This document shows positions 37,878-48,241 of a DNA stretch of 64,000 nt, piece by piece; the stretch's first letter is position 1, and each line of letters starts with the position of its first letter. Made by a program: the position numbers and the translations under genes. The notes under the pieces were generated by a model. That model was not told where the DNA came from. It saw only the letters and a list, made by a program, of their open reading frames with translations, and searched no databases. This stretch comes from Mastigocoleus testarum BC008 (GTDB taxonomy: Bacteria > Cyanobacteriota > Cyanobacteriia > Cyanobacteriales > Nostocaceae), in contig NZ_LMTZ01000129.1 of the NCBI RefSeq assembly GCF_001456025.1, forward strand, positions 83,029 to 147,028. Direction: 5' to 3'.

Positions 37878-38792
37878 TTGCTAGATTTATTTGTTTGCAA
37901 GATACTTACTGTGTTTTTTCTTCCGGAATTTCTATCAAAACTAGAGCTGTCTGCCAATAAATTAGTACTACTCATTGAACATGTGCCAGTACTAGTTGTG
38001 GTGATGGCTTTTTTTGCTGTTTGGATAATTAGTTGGTTACCAATTGGGTTATTATCAGCAATTGCAATAAATTGGCGACCAAATCAACCCCTAAAACCAG
38101 AACAAAAATTACCTTTATTAATTCCTCTTTACCTTTTAGCCCCTTGTATTGTGTGCTTGATTAGCAGTTTTACTAATACATCTATATCTGATTATGGTTT
38201 GTTAAATAAATTTTCTACTTTTATTTATTTAGGGCTAGGTTTTGTTTTAGGAGTTGTAGGTATATTGATAATGTTTGCTTGCCAATTATCATGGTGTTGG
38301 TGCGCTTTAAATTATTCAAAAATTCGACAATTAAAAATTCAACAACTACTCATCACACTACTATCAATTTTGCTAGTAGCTTTATTTATCGGTGGTGTGG
38401 AAGAATTAGTGTTTCGAGGTTTTTTACTCACAGAATTACAAATTGATTATCGACTATGGGTCGCTGTGACAGTATCTAGTTTAATTTTTGCCCTTCTTCA
38501 TTTAGTTTGGGAACGAGAAGAAACACTACCGCAACTACCCGGTCTATGGATAATGGGAATGATATTGGTACTGGCTAGATTTGTGGATGGTGGAAATTTA
38601 GGACTGGCTTGGGGTCTCCACTCAGGGTGGGTATGGATGATAGCAACCATAGACACATTAGGAGTGATTGATTATACGGGTAATGTTTCTGAGTATGTGA
38701 CGGGTAAATATAATAAACCTTTGGCAGGTGCAACGGGTATTGCTTGCTTGCTGCTAAGTGGAGGAATTTTGTATTTATTTAATTTTTTTTAA
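37878..38792 (+). CDS. CPBP family intramembrane glutamic endopeptidase-like protein
   Basis: This polytopic membrane protein of about 304 residues has the Rce1/CPBP motifs: motif 1 EELVFRG (EExxxR), motif 2 FALLH (FxxxH), and motif 3 HSGWVW. These residues form the intramembrane protease site in this family. Members act in prenylated protein processing in eukaryotes and in bacteriocin immunity or unknown roles in bacteria. The start is uncertain: I give TTG 37878, and a GTG about 33 bases further in is also possible; there is no convincing ATG until residue 43. It is a single gene between cyAbrB2 and the convergent cobL. Confidence 0.82.
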   Translation: MLDLFVCKILTVFFLPEFLSKLELSANKLVLLIEHVPVLVVVMAFFAVWIISWLPIGLLSAIAINWRPNQPLKPEQKLPLLIPLYLLAPCIVCLISSFTNTSISDYGLLNKFSTFIYLGLGFVLGVVGILIMFACQLSWCWCALNYSKIRQLKIQQLLITLLSILLVALFIGGVEELVFRGFLLTELQIDYRLWVAVTVSSLIFALLHLVWEREETLPQLPGLWIMGMILVLARFVDGGNLGLAWGLHSGWVWMIATIDTLGVIDYTGNVSEYVTGKYNKPLAGATGIACLLLSGGILYLFNFF

Positions 38793-38969
38793 TACCAAGA
38801 TTAATTTTTCTCTAATACCAAATCTGATTTTTAAAACTGCTTTATATTTTTTGGGATTTCCCCCAAACTTCCCACACCTCCCATACTTCCCTCTCTCATT
38901 CTAAAAGGGGTAATTAACCCAGACTAAGTATAAGAGGATATTTACAAATAAGCTTATTTAATGAATTTC

Positions 38970-40262
38970 TCAATGTTCTGTAGTGAGAATCTTCGGAAAC
39001 TTTGCAGTTACAATTGTCACGGGGTTTAGTGGTGCAAAGCGAGTCAATTCTCTTACAGGTACGGAGCGTGATAACTGAACCTGTAACAACTTGAACTCCC
39101 AATTATGAGATTTAAACCAAGACAAAGCGGTGTTGAGATGCTCCAAAGTTGCTAAAGCTAAAACTACTACACCATCAGGATTTAAATTTTGAGCGCAGAC
39201 GTTAAGAATTTCACCTAAACTACCCCCACTACCACCGACAAAAACTCGATCACATTTGGGTAAGTCTAACAAAATATTTGGTGCTTTACCGGCAACCGCA
39301 GTAATATTCTCAACTTGGAAGCGATCGCAATTTTTGTGAATTAAGCTAATACCAGCAGCAGTTTTTTCGATTGCATAAACCTGGGAACTTGGAAACAGAC
39401 GAGCAACTTCAATGGACACAGAACCTGTACCTGCACCAATATCCCAGACAACTTGTCTTGGATGTAATGCAAGTTCTCCTAAAATTAAAACCCTCACTTC
39501 TCGCTTTGTAATCAAACCAGGGCGATCGCTAAAACATGCAAAGCAATCATCTGGTATTCCTAATTTGGGCAAATTATTTAAATTTAATTCTTTGTTCTTA
39601 TTGTGACGCAGTAATACCACAACATTAAGCAGCGAAAATTTCTCTTCCTGCAGAAATCTCAAATCTAACTTCTGGGAATTTGGGATTTCTAAAATGCGTT
39701 CGCGATCGCCACCAAGATTTTCGCAAACCCAAATTTTATATTGGCTGGGTAAACTTAAAGATTCGAGTAAACTTGCGATCGCACGAGGATTATTAGTTGC
39801 ATCTGTCAAAACAGCAATTTTTTCTACACCTTGCTGTAATACAGAAATCAATTCATCAACAGAACGACCGTGAATGCTAACAATTTTCGCATCTTGCCAA
39901 GGAATTTTGAGGCGATTAAATGCTAACTGAATTGAGCTTAAATGAGGATGAAAAGTTAATTCTTCCGGGGGAAGTTCTGCTAAAAGTAGTCTTCCCAAAC
40001 CAAAAAATAAAGGATCGCCGGATACTAAAATTACAATTGGATTTGTACCCTGCTTTAGGTGCTGTCTAATTTTTGTAATAGTTTGACTTAAATCTCCTAG
40101 TAGTAGTCGCTCAGTTGGAATATCAGTTTGACTTTGAGAAAAATAGTCCAGATGACGGGAACTACCCACAAGTAATTTTGCTTGTTTAATCAGTTGTCTA
40201 ACTTTTTCACTAACTCCGACTGAACCATCTAAACCAACACCTACTACATGTATTTTTGTCAT
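38970..40262 (-). CDS. cobL: Precorrin-6Y C5,15-methyltransferase (CbiE-CbiT fusion)
   Basis: This bifunctional enzyme of the corrin pathway to cobalamin methylates C5 and C15 and decarboxylates the C12 side chain. The 430-residue protein has an N-terminal CbiE-type tetrapyrrole methylase (VVGVGLDG, LVSGDPLFFGLGR) and a C-terminal CbiT-type SAM methyltransferase (VVWDIGAGTGSVSIEVARL, DRVFVGGSGGSLGEIL). Length fits the fused CobL/CbiET. Start ATG 40262. It is a single gene, with no other cob/cbi genes in this window. Confidence 0.93.
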   Translation of the reverse strand: MTKIHVVGVGLDGSVGVSEKVRQLIKQAKLLVGSSRHLDYFSQSQTDIPTERLLLGDLSQTITKIRQHLKQGTNPIVILVSGDPLFFGLGRLLLAELPPEELTFHPHLSSIQLAFNRLKIPWQDAKIVSIHGRSVDELISVLQQGVEKIAVLTDATNNPRAIASLLESLSLPSQYKIWVCENLGGDRERILEIPNSQKLDLRFLQEEKFSLLNVVVLLRHNKNKELNLNNLPKLGIPDDCFACFSDRPGLITKREVRVLILGELALHPRQVVWDIGAGTGSVSIEVARLFPSSQVYAIEKTAAGISLIHKNCDRFQVENITAVAGKAPNILLDLPKCDRVFVGGSGGSLGEILNVCAQNLNPDGVVVLALATLEHLNTALSWFKSHNWEFKLLQVQLSRSVPVRELTRFAPLNPVTIVTAKFPKILTTEH

Positions 40263-40440
40263 TAGTCAGGAGTTATGGATCTTAAATTACGATCAATATG
40301 GAGAATGATACGTTACGGACATTAGCCTGAGCCCGTAACGTCATAACACACACTAAATCTACACGCTTTCGGAATCTCATGTGAATATAAACTTAGATTC
40401 ACAAATCTCAGCTTAAAACTGCGTGCAAACAAGCTTCTAA

Positions 40441-41559
40441 TTATCCACCAAAAGGTACTAAACGCCTTAAAGCACGACCGGAAACTTCACCATATCGTAA
40501 TTCTCCACAGAGAATTTTACCCATGATTTGAGCGCCAGAAGGACGCTTAACTCCGACTTTATAACCAATTCCAGGAAAGCGATAAAATGCACCGGCTAAT
40601 TTCTTCGCCCAGGACATTTCAGAACCCCATTCATCATTAATGATTTGGGAGTATTTTTCTAAAGCATCAGCTTCACCACCCACGGCTTTGTCAATAGCTT
40701 CTGCAGCTTTCATCCCACTAAAAATCGAAGGACGAATACCCTCAGCAGTAAACGGATCGACAACACAAGCTGCTTCTCCTGCCAAAATAGCATTTTGAGT
40801 ATGTAGCTTTTGGTTCCCATCCCACACACACAGTGGGTGACCGTACTGCTTCGCACTTTTAACATCTACATTAAAAGATGAAGCATATTGGTCCAATATC
40901 TTCTTAAAATCTTGTTTTCCACCACCAATGAAAGTTCCTACCCCAATAGAGTAACCATCTGCTTTAGGAAAATTCCAAATATAGCCATTTTTCACTAAAC
41001 CAAACTCAAAATGGAGCGTAGAAGAATCTTTGATATCAGCACTTACTTCCGCTTCTAAAGCCGCAGCCAAGCGTCGTTTGCGTTCTTTAAAACCAAGCCA
41101 CTTCGCCATGGAACCTTTTGCACCATCTGCTGCAATTAAGTAATGAGCACTCAAAGGACCATGTCCGGTGTCTACTTCCCAATGATCGCCCTTGAACTCT
41201 ATTCCTTTTACTTCAGTATTATCTTTAAGCTCGGCTCCTTGTTTTTTCGCTTGCTCAATTAAAAAGTTGTCAAATACATCTCGTCGTACCATCCAGACTG
41301 GCTCAGAAATTTCCAGCTTAGACTCAACTGGATCTTCCATTTTCCACGTACAACGTAAGGTATCTGCTTTTACTGAAATTGCTGGGCTAAAGTCAAAATC
41401 AAACCACTTCGCAATTGCAGGTGAAACGCCACCACCACAGGGCTTATATCTAGGTAAAGATTCTTTTTCTAAAACCAGCACTGAGCGTCCGCGTTTGGCA
41501 AGATGATATGCAGCACTTCCACCAGCAGGTCCAGCTCCGACAATAATACAGTCGTACAT
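40441..41559 (-). CDS. Geranylgeranyl reductase family flavoprotein
   Basis: This 372-residue FAD enzyme has the dinucleotide motif IIVGAGPAGGSAAYHLAKRG at the N-terminus, PRYKPCGGGVSPA, and ILAGEAACVVDPFTAEGIRP, which are hallmarks of the geranylgeranyl reductase family. The broader family includes ChlP (phytyl chain of chlorophyll) and archaeal lipid reductases. It is shorter than the ~405-residue cyanobacterial ChlP and lacks its typical N-terminus, so I do not call it ChlP. It probably saturates a prenyl chain or acts on a related isoprenoid. It is a single gene between cobL and a repeat-containing spacer. Confidence 0.85.
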   Translation of the reverse strand: MYDCIIVGAGPAGGSAAYHLAKRGRSVLVLEKESLPRYKPCGGGVSPAIAKWFDFDFSPAISVKADTLRCTWKMEDPVESKLEISEPVWMVRRDVFDNFLIEQAKKQGAELKDNTEVKGIEFKGDHWEVDTGHGPLSAHYLIAADGAKGSMAKWLGFKERKRRLAAALEAEVSADIKDSSTLHFEFGLVKNGYIWNFPKADGYSIGVGTFIGGGKQDFKKILDQYASSFNVDVKSAKQYGHPLCVWDGNQKLHTQNAILAGEAACVVDPFTAEGIRPSIFSGMKAAEAIDKAVGGEADALEKYSQIINDEWGSEMSWAKKLAGAFYRFPGIGYKVGVKRPSGAQIMGKILCGELRYGEVSGRALRRLVPFGG

Positions 41560-42168
41560 ACTACTAATTCTTAGCTCCTGAACTAATTTACTTATCGGTG
41601 TTTATTTTGAATGTAAGTGTGGTCACTTCGAGAGAAACTTTAAGCAATGGCACCGAAATTTATTGCTGAAACAAACTAGATTTACAAAGTAGAAAGTATT
41701 GTATTTAATTTGACTTAACCTTTATTCCTGGCAATCAGAAAATTTCAGTATGTTTTTCGCGTGCTACTCAGATTAGTTTTTTTATTTGACCTCGAGTTAA
41801 TTGACCTTGATTTAATTGACCTTGATTTAATTGAACTTAGACTTAATCGACCTTGAGCTAATTATTTATCTAAATCTTAAATAGTATTTGAATTATGCTT
41901 TTATCTTTACTTAGTTTTGTCTCTACTTAAGTTACAAGCAAATATTAAAAATGATTACAAATTTTTTGCCAAGTAAAATGTGAATTTTATAAAATTTTAA
42001 TAAAAATATCAATAATATTAGAAATAACCCTATCATTTTCAGCCTTACTGAAATCATCCATAGGCAGGGACAATAATATTTAGCTACGACAATATTGGAC
42101 ATAGTAAAGAAAAGTAAAAGGTAGAGATAAGCGATCGTATCCCTATAAACCTTTTACCTTCAGACAAC
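41560..42168. other. Spacer with 15-bp tandem repeats
   Basis: This gap of about 600 bp contains the tandem array at 41781-41865 and AT-rich sequence. Near 42110-42160 the arms TAAAAGGT and ACCTTTTA may form a weak terminator for frr. No gene is supported. Confidence 0.5.
41781..41865. repeat. 15-bp tandem repeat (TTAATTGACCTTGAT)
   Basis: About five units of TTAATTGACCTTGAT with single-base changes stand head to tail between the reductase gene and frr. Confidence 0.8.
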
Positions 42169-42717
42169 TTATACCGTTGTAATATCTTTTTCTTTGTCCG
42201 CTAATAATTGATCGATTTTAGCGGTATATTTATTTGTCAACTTTTGTACTTTGTCTTGCAAATCCCTTGATTCATCTTCAGAGAGTTCGCTATTTTTCTC
42301 ATCCTTACGAATAGTGTCAAGGGCATCACGGCGGATATTCCGAACAGCGACACGTCCCTCTTCAGCGTATTTGGCAGCTATTTTGACCAACTCTTTACGA
42401 CGATCGCTCGTCAAAGGGGGTATATTCAGCCGGATGGTAGAACCATCGTTATTCGGTGTCAAACCCACATCTGACATGGAGATCGATCTTTCAATTAAGC
42501 TCAAACTACCAGGATCGTAGGGTTGAATTAAAATTGTTGTTGCATCAGGCGTACTAATATTTGCCAAGGATTTTAGAGAAGTGGGGGTACCGTAGTATTC
42601 CACCATCACCTTATCTAACAAGCTGGCATTGGCACGACCAGTGCGAATAGTGTTAAATGCGCGTTGAGTCGCATCAACACTTTTTTGCATTGTACTCTCA
42701 GCTTCAGCTAACTTCAC
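42169..42717 (-). CDS. frr: Ribosome recycling factor
   Basis: RRF splits post-termination ribosomes together with EF-G. Starting at the GTG 42717 gives 182 residues, exactly the usual length, beginning (V/M)[18 protein letters not shown] lies about six bases upstream of that GTG, which decides the start over the longer in-frame ATG at 42741. The conserved [17 protein letters not shown] and the second-domain helix [18 protein letters not shown] are present. The gene overlaps the end of pyrH by 14 bases, so the two are translationally coupled, a conserved pair in bacteria. Confidence 0.96.
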   Translation of the reverse strand: MKLAEAESTMQKSVDATQRAFNTIRTGRANASLLDKVMVEYYGTPTSLKSLANISTPDATTILIQPYDPGSLSLIERSISMSDVGLTPNNDGSTIRLNIPPLTSDRRKELVKIAAKYAEEGRVAVRNIRRDALDTIRKDEKNSELSEDESRDLQDKVQKLTNKYTAKIDQLLADKEKDITTV

Positions 42718-43432
42718 AAGAACCTCCCACAAGCGTGCCAATCGATTCTCCCATGACTGCTCGGTAGATGTTACCCTTTACCGAAATATCAAATATGAGA
42801 ATCGGGATATTATTTTCCTTACATAAGGCTATCGCGGTACTATCCATTACTCGCAAATCATTAGTTAAAACATGTCCATAGTTAAGAGACTGATAACGTT
42901 TTGCTTCAGGGTATATGTGGGGGTCAGCATCATATACCCCATCAACTTTAGTCGCTTTAAATATTACCTCAGCATCGATTTCTGCTGCCCTTAAGGCTGC
43001 TGTTGTATCGGTGGTAAAGAAGGGGTTCCCAGAACCAGCACCAAAAATAACCACCCGTCCTTTTTCCAGATGACGGATGGCTCGACGACGAATATAAGGC
43101 TCGGCGACTTCCTGCATTGCGATCGCAGTTTGGACTCGTGTTTGTAGTCCGATTCGTTCGAGTGAATCTTGTAGTGTCAGGGAATTCATTACTGTAGCAA
43201 TCATCCCGATGTAGTCAGCAGTTGCTCTGTCCATACCCCCTGCTGCGGCCTTGACACCACGAAATATATTCCCACCTCCCACAACAATAGCCATTTGAAC
43301 ACCAGTGGCTACCACTTCTGCTACTTCTGAGCCTATTCGCTTTACGATTTCTGGATCTATTCCATAGCCCATATTTCCCATTAAGGCTTCACCGCTCAGC
43401 TTCAGTAAAACCCGTCGGTAATGTGTTCCCAT
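42704..43432 (-). CDS. pyrH: UMP kinase
   Basis: PyrH phosphorylates UMP to UDP. The 242-residue protein has the amino-acid-kinase fold motifs KLSGEALMG at the N-terminus, [10 protein letters not shown], the acidic VDGVYDADP segment, and a C-terminal [10 protein letters not shown]. Start ATG 43432. It is upstream of and overlapping frr, forming the conserved pyrH-frr pair; the often-neighbouring tsf gene is not adjacent here. Confidence 0.97.
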   Translation of the reverse strand: MGTHYRRVLLKLSGEALMGNMGYGIDPEIVKRIGSEVAEVVATGVQMAIVVGGGNIFRGVKAAAGGMDRATADYIGMIATVMNSLTLQDSLERIGLQTRVQTAIAMQEVAEPYIRRRAIRHLEKGRVVIFGAGSGNPFFTTDTTAALRAAEIDAEVIFKATKVDGVYDADPHIYPEAKRYQSLNYGHVLTNDLRVMDSTAIALCKENNIPILIFDISVKGNIYRAVMGESIGTLVGGSCEVS

Positions 43433-43507
43433 GAAGTTACGCTTGATCTAAAAAATATTGTTGCAATGACCTCCAATTTAAGATAGCAGCATGGTGAATA
43501 TATGTCT

Positions 43508-44062
43508 CTAGTTACGCCATACTAAAGGAGTACCGAAAGGTTCTGTCTCTGTAGTAATTATTACTTTGTTGTTTAACAAGGATATAATTGCCTCTTTGAG
43601 ATAATTCACATGTGCAACTGTCTGATTTTGGGGGTGACTATCAATTTGTCCCTTATAGCGTACTACACCATCTCTATCAATTAGGAATGCCATTGGTGTT
43701 TTAGTTGCCCCAAAGCTGCGCGTTACATCTTGTGTTGAATCCCATAGATAAGGAAAATTCAATTTATGCTCTTGGGCAAAAGCTTTCATATTTTCAAAAC
43801 TTTCTTGGGGCTCATTTTGAGCATCAGCACCATTCATTCCAATAGAAGTAAAACCTCTTTGTGAAAATTCTGCTTGAATATTTTTCAGTTTTTCTAAATA
43901 TAGATTTACATAAGGACATTGATTACACATTGAGATGACACAAATCACCTGGAATTGATTTAAGTAACGATGGAGGTGATGTACTCGCTCATCAATACCT
44001 GGGAGTTCAAAATCTGGTGCGTAGTTGCCAACGGGAGTGTTCATTTTTTCTAATTTAGTCAT
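43508..44062 (-). CDS. Thioredoxin-like (AhpC/TSA) family protein
   Basis: This 184-residue soluble redoxin has the active-site motif CNQCPYV (CxxC) after ISM, and YAPDFELPGIDERVH at the N-terminus. FGATKTPMAFLIDRDGVVRY matches the cis-Pro region of the thioredoxin fold. It belongs to the group of cyanobacterial and other bacterial redoxins with a CNxCPYV site, probably a thiol-disulphide or peroxide-linked enzyme. Its substrate cannot be read from the sequence. It is a single gene with an ATG at 44062 and a second possible Met six codons in. Confidence 0.85.
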   Translation of the reverse strand: MTKLEKMNTPVGNYAPDFELPGIDERVHHLHRYLNQFQVICVISMCNQCPYVNLYLEKLKNIQAEFSQRGFTSIGMNGADAQNEPQESFENMKAFAQEHKLNFPYLWDSTQDVTRSFGATKTPMAFLIDRDGVVRYKGQIDSHPQNQTVAHVNYLKEAIISLLNNKVIITTETEPFGTPLVWRN

Positions 44063-45240
44063 CTTCCCTGATTTGAAGGAACTAGGAATAAATCAATATT
44101 TTTTATAATATTTTTTAATTTAGGCTTTCCTTATTAGATTTCAGGTTACACCCAAGTTAATCTCTGATATCTCTCAATTTTATGTTTCAATTAAATAGCC
44201 GTAAATTGTAAAACTACTGAATGTCCTATCGAAGGGTATCCATTGATGTTAGTTCACAATAGTTTGCGACTATGGGAAACTTGTAAGAAAAAAGTTAGAT
44301 GTTGTTTATTTATTTTTTTATTTTTATAAATAATATTTTTATTTAGGTATCATATAATTTAGTAAATTTTTAACATAAATAATCTATTTTTACTTAGGTT
44401 TAATATTGATTATTTAATTATTCTTATTTATCTTGTAGTATTTATAATAAATATGTATGAAAATATTAGAAGCTAACATTTTGAAGATTATTCAAGATGC
44501 TAATGGCAAAATAATATTATCTAGTTTGATAGGAAAAATGACTTTTACTATACAAAAGTACTTATATTTTGTTTGGGAATAAATATTGTATTTAAGAAAA
44601 AATGCTAAATTACCATGAAAACTATTGGAACTCTTATTTTAATCATTGTTCAAAGATAAACTAAATTATAAAATACAAAAAAATAAAATTAGAATATATT
44701 GTATTCCAAAAAATATTCTGATTTAAATATAAATAAAAAGATTCATACTATCTATCTCTCTTCATGGAATTAGCCTGCGATCGTCATGTATAACCCGTAC
44801 TTAAAAAATATTTATTTACTTAAGTATTAATACTTAGTATTTTTGTGTATAAAAAATGTTATTTTCTTTATATTTAAGTGAATAAATACTTGTGTCAATT
44901 TTTTGTTGTGTTATGTGTAAAAGCCAAAATCTATGTACTAACAAAGTTCAAGATCTAAAAATTCAAGATTTAAGGCTCACAATCTAAAATCTAGAATTAC
45001 TCTTTCCTAATAAGACAATGAATAACCAACAAAATCTTTTTTCTTTCAACACTCCCATACTCCCCACTCTCCCCTCACTCCCCTCACTTCCCCTCTAGCT
45101 CAATTAGGTAAACTTCTACCGGAATATAAATAAATATTTCCTCACCATAGAAAGCAATTTGAGTAAATTCAAAGCCAAACCTGATACAGATAAACATAAA
45201 ATTAATATTGAGCTTTCGGATTACCACTGAATTTAAATCA
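44063..45240. other. Long AT-rich intergenic region
   Basis: About 1.2 kb of very AT-rich, low-complexity sequence lies between divergent genes. Runs such as TTATTTTTTTATTTT near 44310 and AATCTAAAATCTAGAA-like heptamers near 44950-44995 are visible. No gene, RNA or clear regulatory element could be supported. Confidence 0.5.
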
Positions 45241-46128
45241 ATGACCACTTTTGCTTCTGAGTTGGGATTAAATCCTGTAAAAACCTGGATTTGGCAGGGT
45301 TTCCCCATATGTTATCAACAGCAGGGAGAATCAGGACCAGCCGTTGTGTTAGTACATGGCTTTGGCGCATCTTGGGGTCACTGGCGAAAAAATATTCCCG
45401 TACTAGCACAAAAATGCCGTGTTTACGCTTTAGATTTAATCGGTTTTGGTGGTTCGGCTAAACCGTCCCCAGCTACGGAAATTAACTATACCTTTGATAC
45501 TTGGGGTCAGCAGATCAAAGATTTTTGCCAGCAAGTAGTCGGTGAAGCAGCCTATCTCGTGGGGAATTCTATTGGCTGTATTGCGATTATGCAAGCTGCT
45601 GCGATCAAGCCTGATATATCGTTAGGAGTTGCTCTACTTAATTGCTCCTTACGATTACTTCACGAGCGAAAACGAGAAAACTTACCATTGAGTCGTCGTT
45701 TGGGAACTCCGATATTACAGAAAATTTTGACTTTTCGAACAGTTGGTAAATTCTTTTTTAATCAAATAGCTAAACGTAGAACAGTGAAGAAAGTTCTTCA
45801 ACAAGCTTATGTTGATGATAATGCGGTTACGGAAGAATTAATTGACATTATTATGGAACCTGCTAGCGATCCGGGAGCAGCAGATGTTTTCCTTGCGTTT
45901 ACCGCATACTCAAGTGGACCTCTAGCAGAAGACCTTTTACCAAAACTTTCGAGTCCTGTAATTATTTTATGGGGAACTGACGACCCTTGGGAACCAATAG
46001 ATTTAGGAAGGGAATTAGCTAATTATCCACAAGTCAAAAAATTTATTCCTTTGGAAGGTGTAGGACATTGTCCTCAAGATGAAGCTCCTTCGTTAGTGAA
46101 TCCGATTTTACAAGATTGGATCGCATAA
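45241..46128 (+). CDS. Alpha/beta fold hydrolase
   Basis: This is a 295-residue alpha/beta hydrolase, starting at the ATG 45241. The catalytic triad motifs are clear: the oxyanion HG in LVHGFGASWGHW, the nucleophile Ser in LVGNSIGCIA, an Asp in WGTDDPWEP, and a His in EGVGHCPQDE. This overall pattern is close to the cyanobacterial and plastid group that includes chlorophyll dephytylase and pheophytinase-like enzymes, but the substrate is not proven by sequence alone. There is no signal peptide. It is a single gene. Confidence 0.88.
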   Translation: MTTFASELGLNPVKTWIWQGFPICYQQQGESGPAVVLVHGFGASWGHWRKNIPVLAQKCRVYALDLIGFGGSAKPSPATEINYTFDTWGQQIKDFCQQVVGEAAYLVGNSIGCIAIMQAAAIKPDISLGVALLNCSLRLLHERKRENLPLSRRLGTPILQKILTFRTVGKFFFNQIAKRRTVKKVLQQAYVDDNAVTEELIDIIMEPASDPGAADVFLAFTAYSSGPLAEDLLPKLSSPVIILWGTDDPWEPIDLGRELANYPQVKKFIPLEGVGHCPQDEAPSLVNPILQDWIA

Positions 46129-46509
46129 CTGAAAATACACGGTAAATTGCGACAATCTCCCATGTTGAATTTAATTGTGAATTTAATTTTAGATTTTCTA
46201 TTTGATTTTAGATTAAATTTTAAATTTAAACTGAATTTAATTGTGATTTAAATTTAAATTTTGATAAATGAAATCATTTGAAAGTTTTAATTGATTTGAT
46301 AAATAGTTTTAATTTTTCGTTGACTAATTTATATCTTGTCTAAATAAAACAGCAGGACAGCAAAATATTTCTGATTTTTTTTGGTTCGCAAACTATTATT
46401 TGTATATGCGGCATCTACCCCAGATAATACGTGTAGTCCATTTTTTTTGGCTACACAATAATAAATAGGTCGCCAAAACAAGAAATAATTAATGATTGTT
46501 GCTTTAGCA
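46129..46509. other. Low-complexity AT-rich convergent spacer
   Basis: About 380 bp is dominated by AATTTAA and TTAAATT runs (46170-46320). A 63-codon minus-strand frame at 46329-46520 overlaps the end of the next gene and is not convincing. Confidence 0.45.
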
Positions 46510-47919
46510 TTACTTTTCATCCAATAAATCTTTATTTTTTAACCAATCTTGACCCAACTGGATACTAATATCGGAACTTAGGGTACCAGTACTTTCAACC
46601 CTTACCTCTCCAAAGCCTAAAGTGTTTCGAATTAACTCAGCGCTGTCTCCGTCACCTTTTTGGGCAACAATATGAGTTTCTTGTAAAGGAATACTCCATG
46701 GGCTAGATATATGAATATTGTTATAACCTGCCTTTTGTAAACCTCGAATTAAAGGTCGAAGTTCAGCACGACTGCTATCAGTACTATCTTGAATCGCTAT
46801 TCTTAAAGAAGATGGATCCCTTACCTGTAACGGAGCATCTGATTCCAACCCAAAATTACGCACCATTAGATTAGAAATACGATCTTTGTTTGGTATCCAA
46901 TAACTAGCATTAAATTCACTTTTTTGGCTAAAACGACCAGGTAGCATCAACATTTCCATATTAGAGCGATTGGTTCGGACGCCAAAACTAGCAAGTGCTA
47001 ATAGTTCTTCCAGAGTTAAATTGGTGTCCAAATGGGACTGAACAACATTAAGGATATGAGGTAATCTTGCTAAAGTAGCGGGATTAAGAGATTGATCTAT
47101 CAATGCTCGCATCACCATTTGTTGGCGTTGAATGCGACCAATATCTCCCTTATTATCATGACGAAAACGTAGTAGTTGGAGTGCTTTGTCGCCGTCAAGA
47201 TGTTGTTCCCCTTTTTTCAAATTGATGTAAAGATGTTGAGAATCATCTTGATATTTCATATCTTTAGGAACGTAAACTGTTACACCCCCTAGAGCGTCAA
47301 TTAATTTACCAACACCCAAAACATTAATTCGGATATAACGGTCAATTGCTACGTTGTCTAAAAGATTACTTACTGTGGTTGCTGTTAATGCTGGACCGCC
47401 GACGAGGTTTGCAGAGTTAATTTTTCTTTTGCCATACCCTTCGACTGTAGCGCGAGTATCCCTGGGAATGGAAAGCATGACAATTTTTTTCTGCTGTGGC
47501 TCGAATCTGATTAGCAGCATTACATCAGCAAGACCATCAAATGCATTAACCTGAGGCAAGTATCCTAGTTCTTTGGTGTCAACAGAGACTTGACGGCTAT
47601 CTGGTGGTAATACACTCATCCCCATGACCAAAATGTTGACAGGGCGAGTTAATTCTGAAAAACGCAGCCCACCACCGGCAATCCGATCACTTTCAAATAC
47701 CGCAGCTTCATCCGGACTGAGATTGGCTTGCATGAGGGGTGTGCTTGTCAATGAAACAGCGAGCAGTGCCCCTGCAGTGGCTGACACCATGGCAACTCCA
47801 CTCATTCCTACCCAAAACCACAACCAACGTCCTGATTTTGCTTTTTGGGTATTTCTTGTACCCGTTTTGGAAGTGCTAGCCGAATGCTTATCCTGCGCTG
47901 AGCTTTTGTGAATAGTCAC
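46510..47919 (-). CDS. LytR-CpsA-Psr (LCP) family protein
   Basis: This is a 469-residue membrane-anchored protein. An N-terminal Ser/Thr/Lys-rich cytoplasmic tip precedes one membrane helix (about residues 31-54), then an LCP domain with NILVMGMS, VMLLIRFEPQQKKIVMLSIPRDTR, DRYIRINVLGVGKLIDALGGV, and LLRFRHDNKGDIGRIQRQQ. The Arg and Asp residues fit the polyprenyl-pyrophosphate binding site. A C-terminal LytR_C-type domain follows. The family attaches cell-surface polymers to peptidoglycan. It starts at GTG 47919 with AGGA seven bases upstream. It is a single gene. Confidence 0.92.
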   Translation of the reverse strand: MTIHKSSAQDKHSASTSKTGTRNTQKAKSGRWLWFWVGMSGVAMVSATAGALLAVSLTSTPLMQANLSPDEAAVFESDRIAGGGLRFSELTRPVNILVMGMSVLPPDSRQVSVDTKELGYLPQVNAFDGLADVMLLIRFEPQQKKIVMLSIPRDTRATVEGYGKRKINSANLVGGPALTATTVSNLLDNVAIDRYIRINVLGVGKLIDALGGVTVYVPKDMKYQDDSQHLYINLKKGEQHLDGDKALQLLRFRHDNKGDIGRIQRQQMVMRALIDQSLNPATLARLPHILNVVQSHLDTNLTLEELLALASFGVRTNRSNMEMLMLPGRFSQKSEFNASYWIPNKDRISNLMVRNFGLESDAPLQVRDPSSLRIAIQDSTDSSRAELRPLIRGLQKAGYNNIHISSPWSIPLQETHIVAQKGDGDSAELIRNTLGFGEVRVESTGTLSSDISIQLGQDWLKNKDLLDEK

Positions 47920-48241
47920 TTATTTCCTCACACTTACTGATAGATATGGTCAAATTAGAAACCAATTTAATGAATTAACCCATAATAACTAACTACTAAT
48001 TATCAGTGGGAAATTTCCCACTTCCGTGTCAATCAAAACACTTATAGCAGTATTTCTCTTATTTTTTCTATGAATCCGGAGACGTTGTGATGTTTTATTA
48101 AAGTATGACAATTCTTACTCACATTTGACTAAATTTACACTCTTGTACTATCACTTTCATTGCACTTAAGTCAGTATTTGAATCAATGACTATAATCAAA
48201 CACCTATAATAAATTTTAAATGTTAAGACCTTAAGTGAAGG
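47920..48241. other. Spacer upstream of the LCP gene
   Basis: About 320 bp, AT-rich, probably containing the LCP promoter. No other feature is seen. Confidence 0.4.

Noticed and set aside
40441-41559. Calling this gene chlP
   Set aside because: The length and N-terminus differ from cyanobacterial ChlP, although family motifs are shared.
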